Assembly: GCA_032622095.1 (NCBI GenBank) | Contig: CP136061.1 | Span: 191,526,369-191,590,368 of the forward strand | DNA: 64,000 nucleotides | Direction of reading: 5' to 3' | Origin: Siphonodentalium dalli | Taxonomy: Eukaryota; Mollusca; Scaphopoda; Gadilida; Siphonodentaliidae | Part shown: positions 56,901 to 59,900 of the stretch, piece after piece | Position numbering within the stretch: position 1 is the stretch's first letter | Layout of the letters: every line of letters starts with the position of its first letter | Made by a program: the position numbers and the translations under genes | Notes under the pieces: generated by a model | What the model was told of the DNA's origin: nothing | The model's input: the letters and a program-made list of their open reading frames with translations, nothing else | The model's database searches: none

Positions 56901-59900
56901 TTGTAAGTTACTTGGGTTATAATCTGGATAATTCTTAGTTTAAAAAGGGCCATATCTCTGGTATAACAAATTGGATCTAACCCATATTCAAACTCGTTCT
57001 GTATTTTGAGTTGAGAAACTCACATACCAAATTTGGTTCCTATCAGATGAAAAATGATTGATTTATCGAAGTACATGTATGTGTGAATTATATGTCAAAG
57101 GACCATAACTCCATTAAAAATCCGATCAAACCCATATTCGAACTCAATCTGTATGTTGGTCTGAGAAACTCATACACCAAATTTGGTTCCAATCAGATAA
57201 AAAATGTTTGAGTTATGGCAGAATGTGTGAATTCTAAGTAAAAAAAGGGCAACAACTCTGTAAAAAAAAGTCGGATCAAACCCATATTCGAACTCGATCT
57301 GTATTTTGGGCTGAAAACCCCATATACAAATTTTGGTTTTGATCAGGTAAAAAATGTTTGAGTTATCGCATTACACGTAAAGTGTCTATGGACGGACAGA
57401 CAGACGGACGGACGGACAGACGGACGTACCAACAAATGGGTAGATATGTGGCTTCGACCTATGTGGCTAGAAATGGTAATGTGGCTTTAGTTTTTATGTG
57501 GCTTCTCAAGTAGCCATAAAATTTTAAGTGGCTATCAAGTAGTAGATAGTGATAAAACTCCAGATTATGAATTCATAACATGTTGGAATTATAGCAGAAG
57601 AAGCTGATTAAAACTCAAAAACTTGCTCACAGCAACTGGGACAGTGGAATAGGAGAAACTGACAGGTCCGTGATTGGGTGGCTAGCCACATAAATGTCTT
57701 GTCAGTGTCCGACATCTCCTATTGACGGGTCATGGATGTCTAAATCGATGGACTTTTTTTTTCCAAATTTTGAGTGACTACAAAATTAAATAAGCTGATT
57801 AGGCCAAATAGATCATTTTAGAACGTCCATCTGAAAGCTGTTACGTGGCTAGCCACGCAACGGAAGTTATGCACATAAATATCCATTTTACACAATCTTA
57901 GCCACATAAGTAGTCATTAGTAAACACGGACGGACGGACAGACGGACGGACGGACGGACGAACGACAAGTGGTCAATCCGGACGTTGACACTATGTGTAC
58001 CATACTATGGTATGGGTACACATAAAAACAACATGTTCACAGTTTATTACATCAGATAAGTTGAAAATACCATGTTTTGGAGCTTCCTCTTTCAATTAGC
58101 CAACGGCTAATATTTTTCCAATTTGGCTAATAAAAATTTCATTTGGCTAAACTTTTTTTGACCCCAAATGGAGACTGAAAATATCGTAAGTGGGATTATA
58201 TCGCCGACTGTACAAAGGGTAACCCGATCGCGGACAGTACAAAGGGAAACCCGTCACTCTGCACGAAACAGCAAAAGGTCATTATTTAACATTTAATCCG
58301 CTAATCCCCCATTGTCTGTCTGGTCACTCACGGGGCTCCTGCACAATGCATGTTTGTGATGACATTGTATTTATGACAGTCAAGGTTTATGAGCACCAAG
58401 TGTAAGACAATAGCTTAATCAGCCAAATGTGAATCACGACAGATATTTTGTGGCTATTTGTCGTCAATACCGATACATTCAAAATAATATGCATGCTTTT
58501 ATGACAGATTGTAATTTGATAATGGCGTAACAATATTAAGTTATTAGTTTCCAGATGTCACTTAGATATTTTCGAAAGGATAATTAATATTTAATGATTT
58601 ACAAAAAGATATTGATATAAAACAAAAAAATAATGACATTAAGAAGGACGATTCCGGGTTACCCCCTCCCCCCAAATCACTCTTTCACATAAAGATTAAT
58701 AAATTTTTAATAAACGATATATATAAAAATATTTCTAGTTCGTCAAAATTAATTAAATTATTGTGTATTTTACCTGTGTCTGTTAGATTTGACGTTTTAG
58801 TCATTAACCGACCAGAAAACGATGATTTAATTTGGCCATAGTTTTTTTTTAATTTGGCCAAAAATCATTTGGCTAATTTTTTTTTCATTTGGCTAATAAA
58901 ATTTTCATTTGGCTAAACTTTTGGCTAAAGTTTTTTTCGGTCCAGCGCGAACACTGTAAGTAGGCCTTTAACCACTCACCAAAAGTATCATGATTGTGGT
59001 TAAAACCACAATTCCACTCATGATGAAAATTTGGTAATCTCGGCTACTATGGCTGTATTTTATATATATCTCAATCTTAAATGTCTTTTGAAACTCTTAG
59101 TATTGACAAAACTACCTACCTGTATTGTCATGTTACCACCCTCCAGTAATGCTATGCCCAGCTCGACAGTCTCCTGGAATATCTTGGTACTTGTGTTGTT
59201 GATAATCAGATCTACCAGTAGGTTTGACGCACCTTGTCTGTCCAAGTGATTCTGTAATATTCAAGGAGAGATTAAGTACAACAACAATTAAGTTGTAACA
59301 GCATGTATAAAAAATCATTAGACCAATGGTACTAGTTAGTCCACAATGTATCTGGAGCAAGCCTGTTAAAACATTATATTCCAAAAGTCATAAGTTTATA
59401 ATCACAAATCAAAAACTAGCGTCGCACAGCGACCGCGTTTATCCCGTCGGGTCGCTAAAACATGACAGCTAGAGAGACACGTTTGCAGTTGTTTACCAAA
59501 ACTAAGAATAGAACCAAAACAAGATCACGTGCCCGATTGGGTCAGTTGCTAAATAAAGATTTGACCCCCGAAGCCATTGAAATAGTAATTGAGAGGAGTT
59601 TTATCGGGTTGAGTACCTTTAACATGCAGTACTATATGATCATTAATAAGATTTAATAAGTAAACATCTGCCTGGTAATTTATTCGCAATGTTACCAAAA
59701 ACTCTCAGCAGCATCAGGGTAATATATAACCAGGGCGCTGATCGTTCTCAGTAAATCGGGAGAGCGGAACTATATCGCCGGAGGCACGTGATCAAGTCGT
59801 GAGAGGGCCAAGGTCTTTTCGCAAGATTTGAAAATTGGGGAAAGTATGTTTTTGTTTGAAATTATCCCCCACACCCTCCCCCTTTTTTTGTTTGTTTGTT

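Larger units (their letters stand above)
55995..58975 (-). repeat. Family F repeat carrying two nested insertions
   Basis: It starts ttttaaggcccacttaatat and ends near gtaagtaggcctttaac. Family D copy 2 (56305-58026) and a TTTGGCTAA-bordered segment (58096-58948) interrupt it. Confidence 0.6.
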
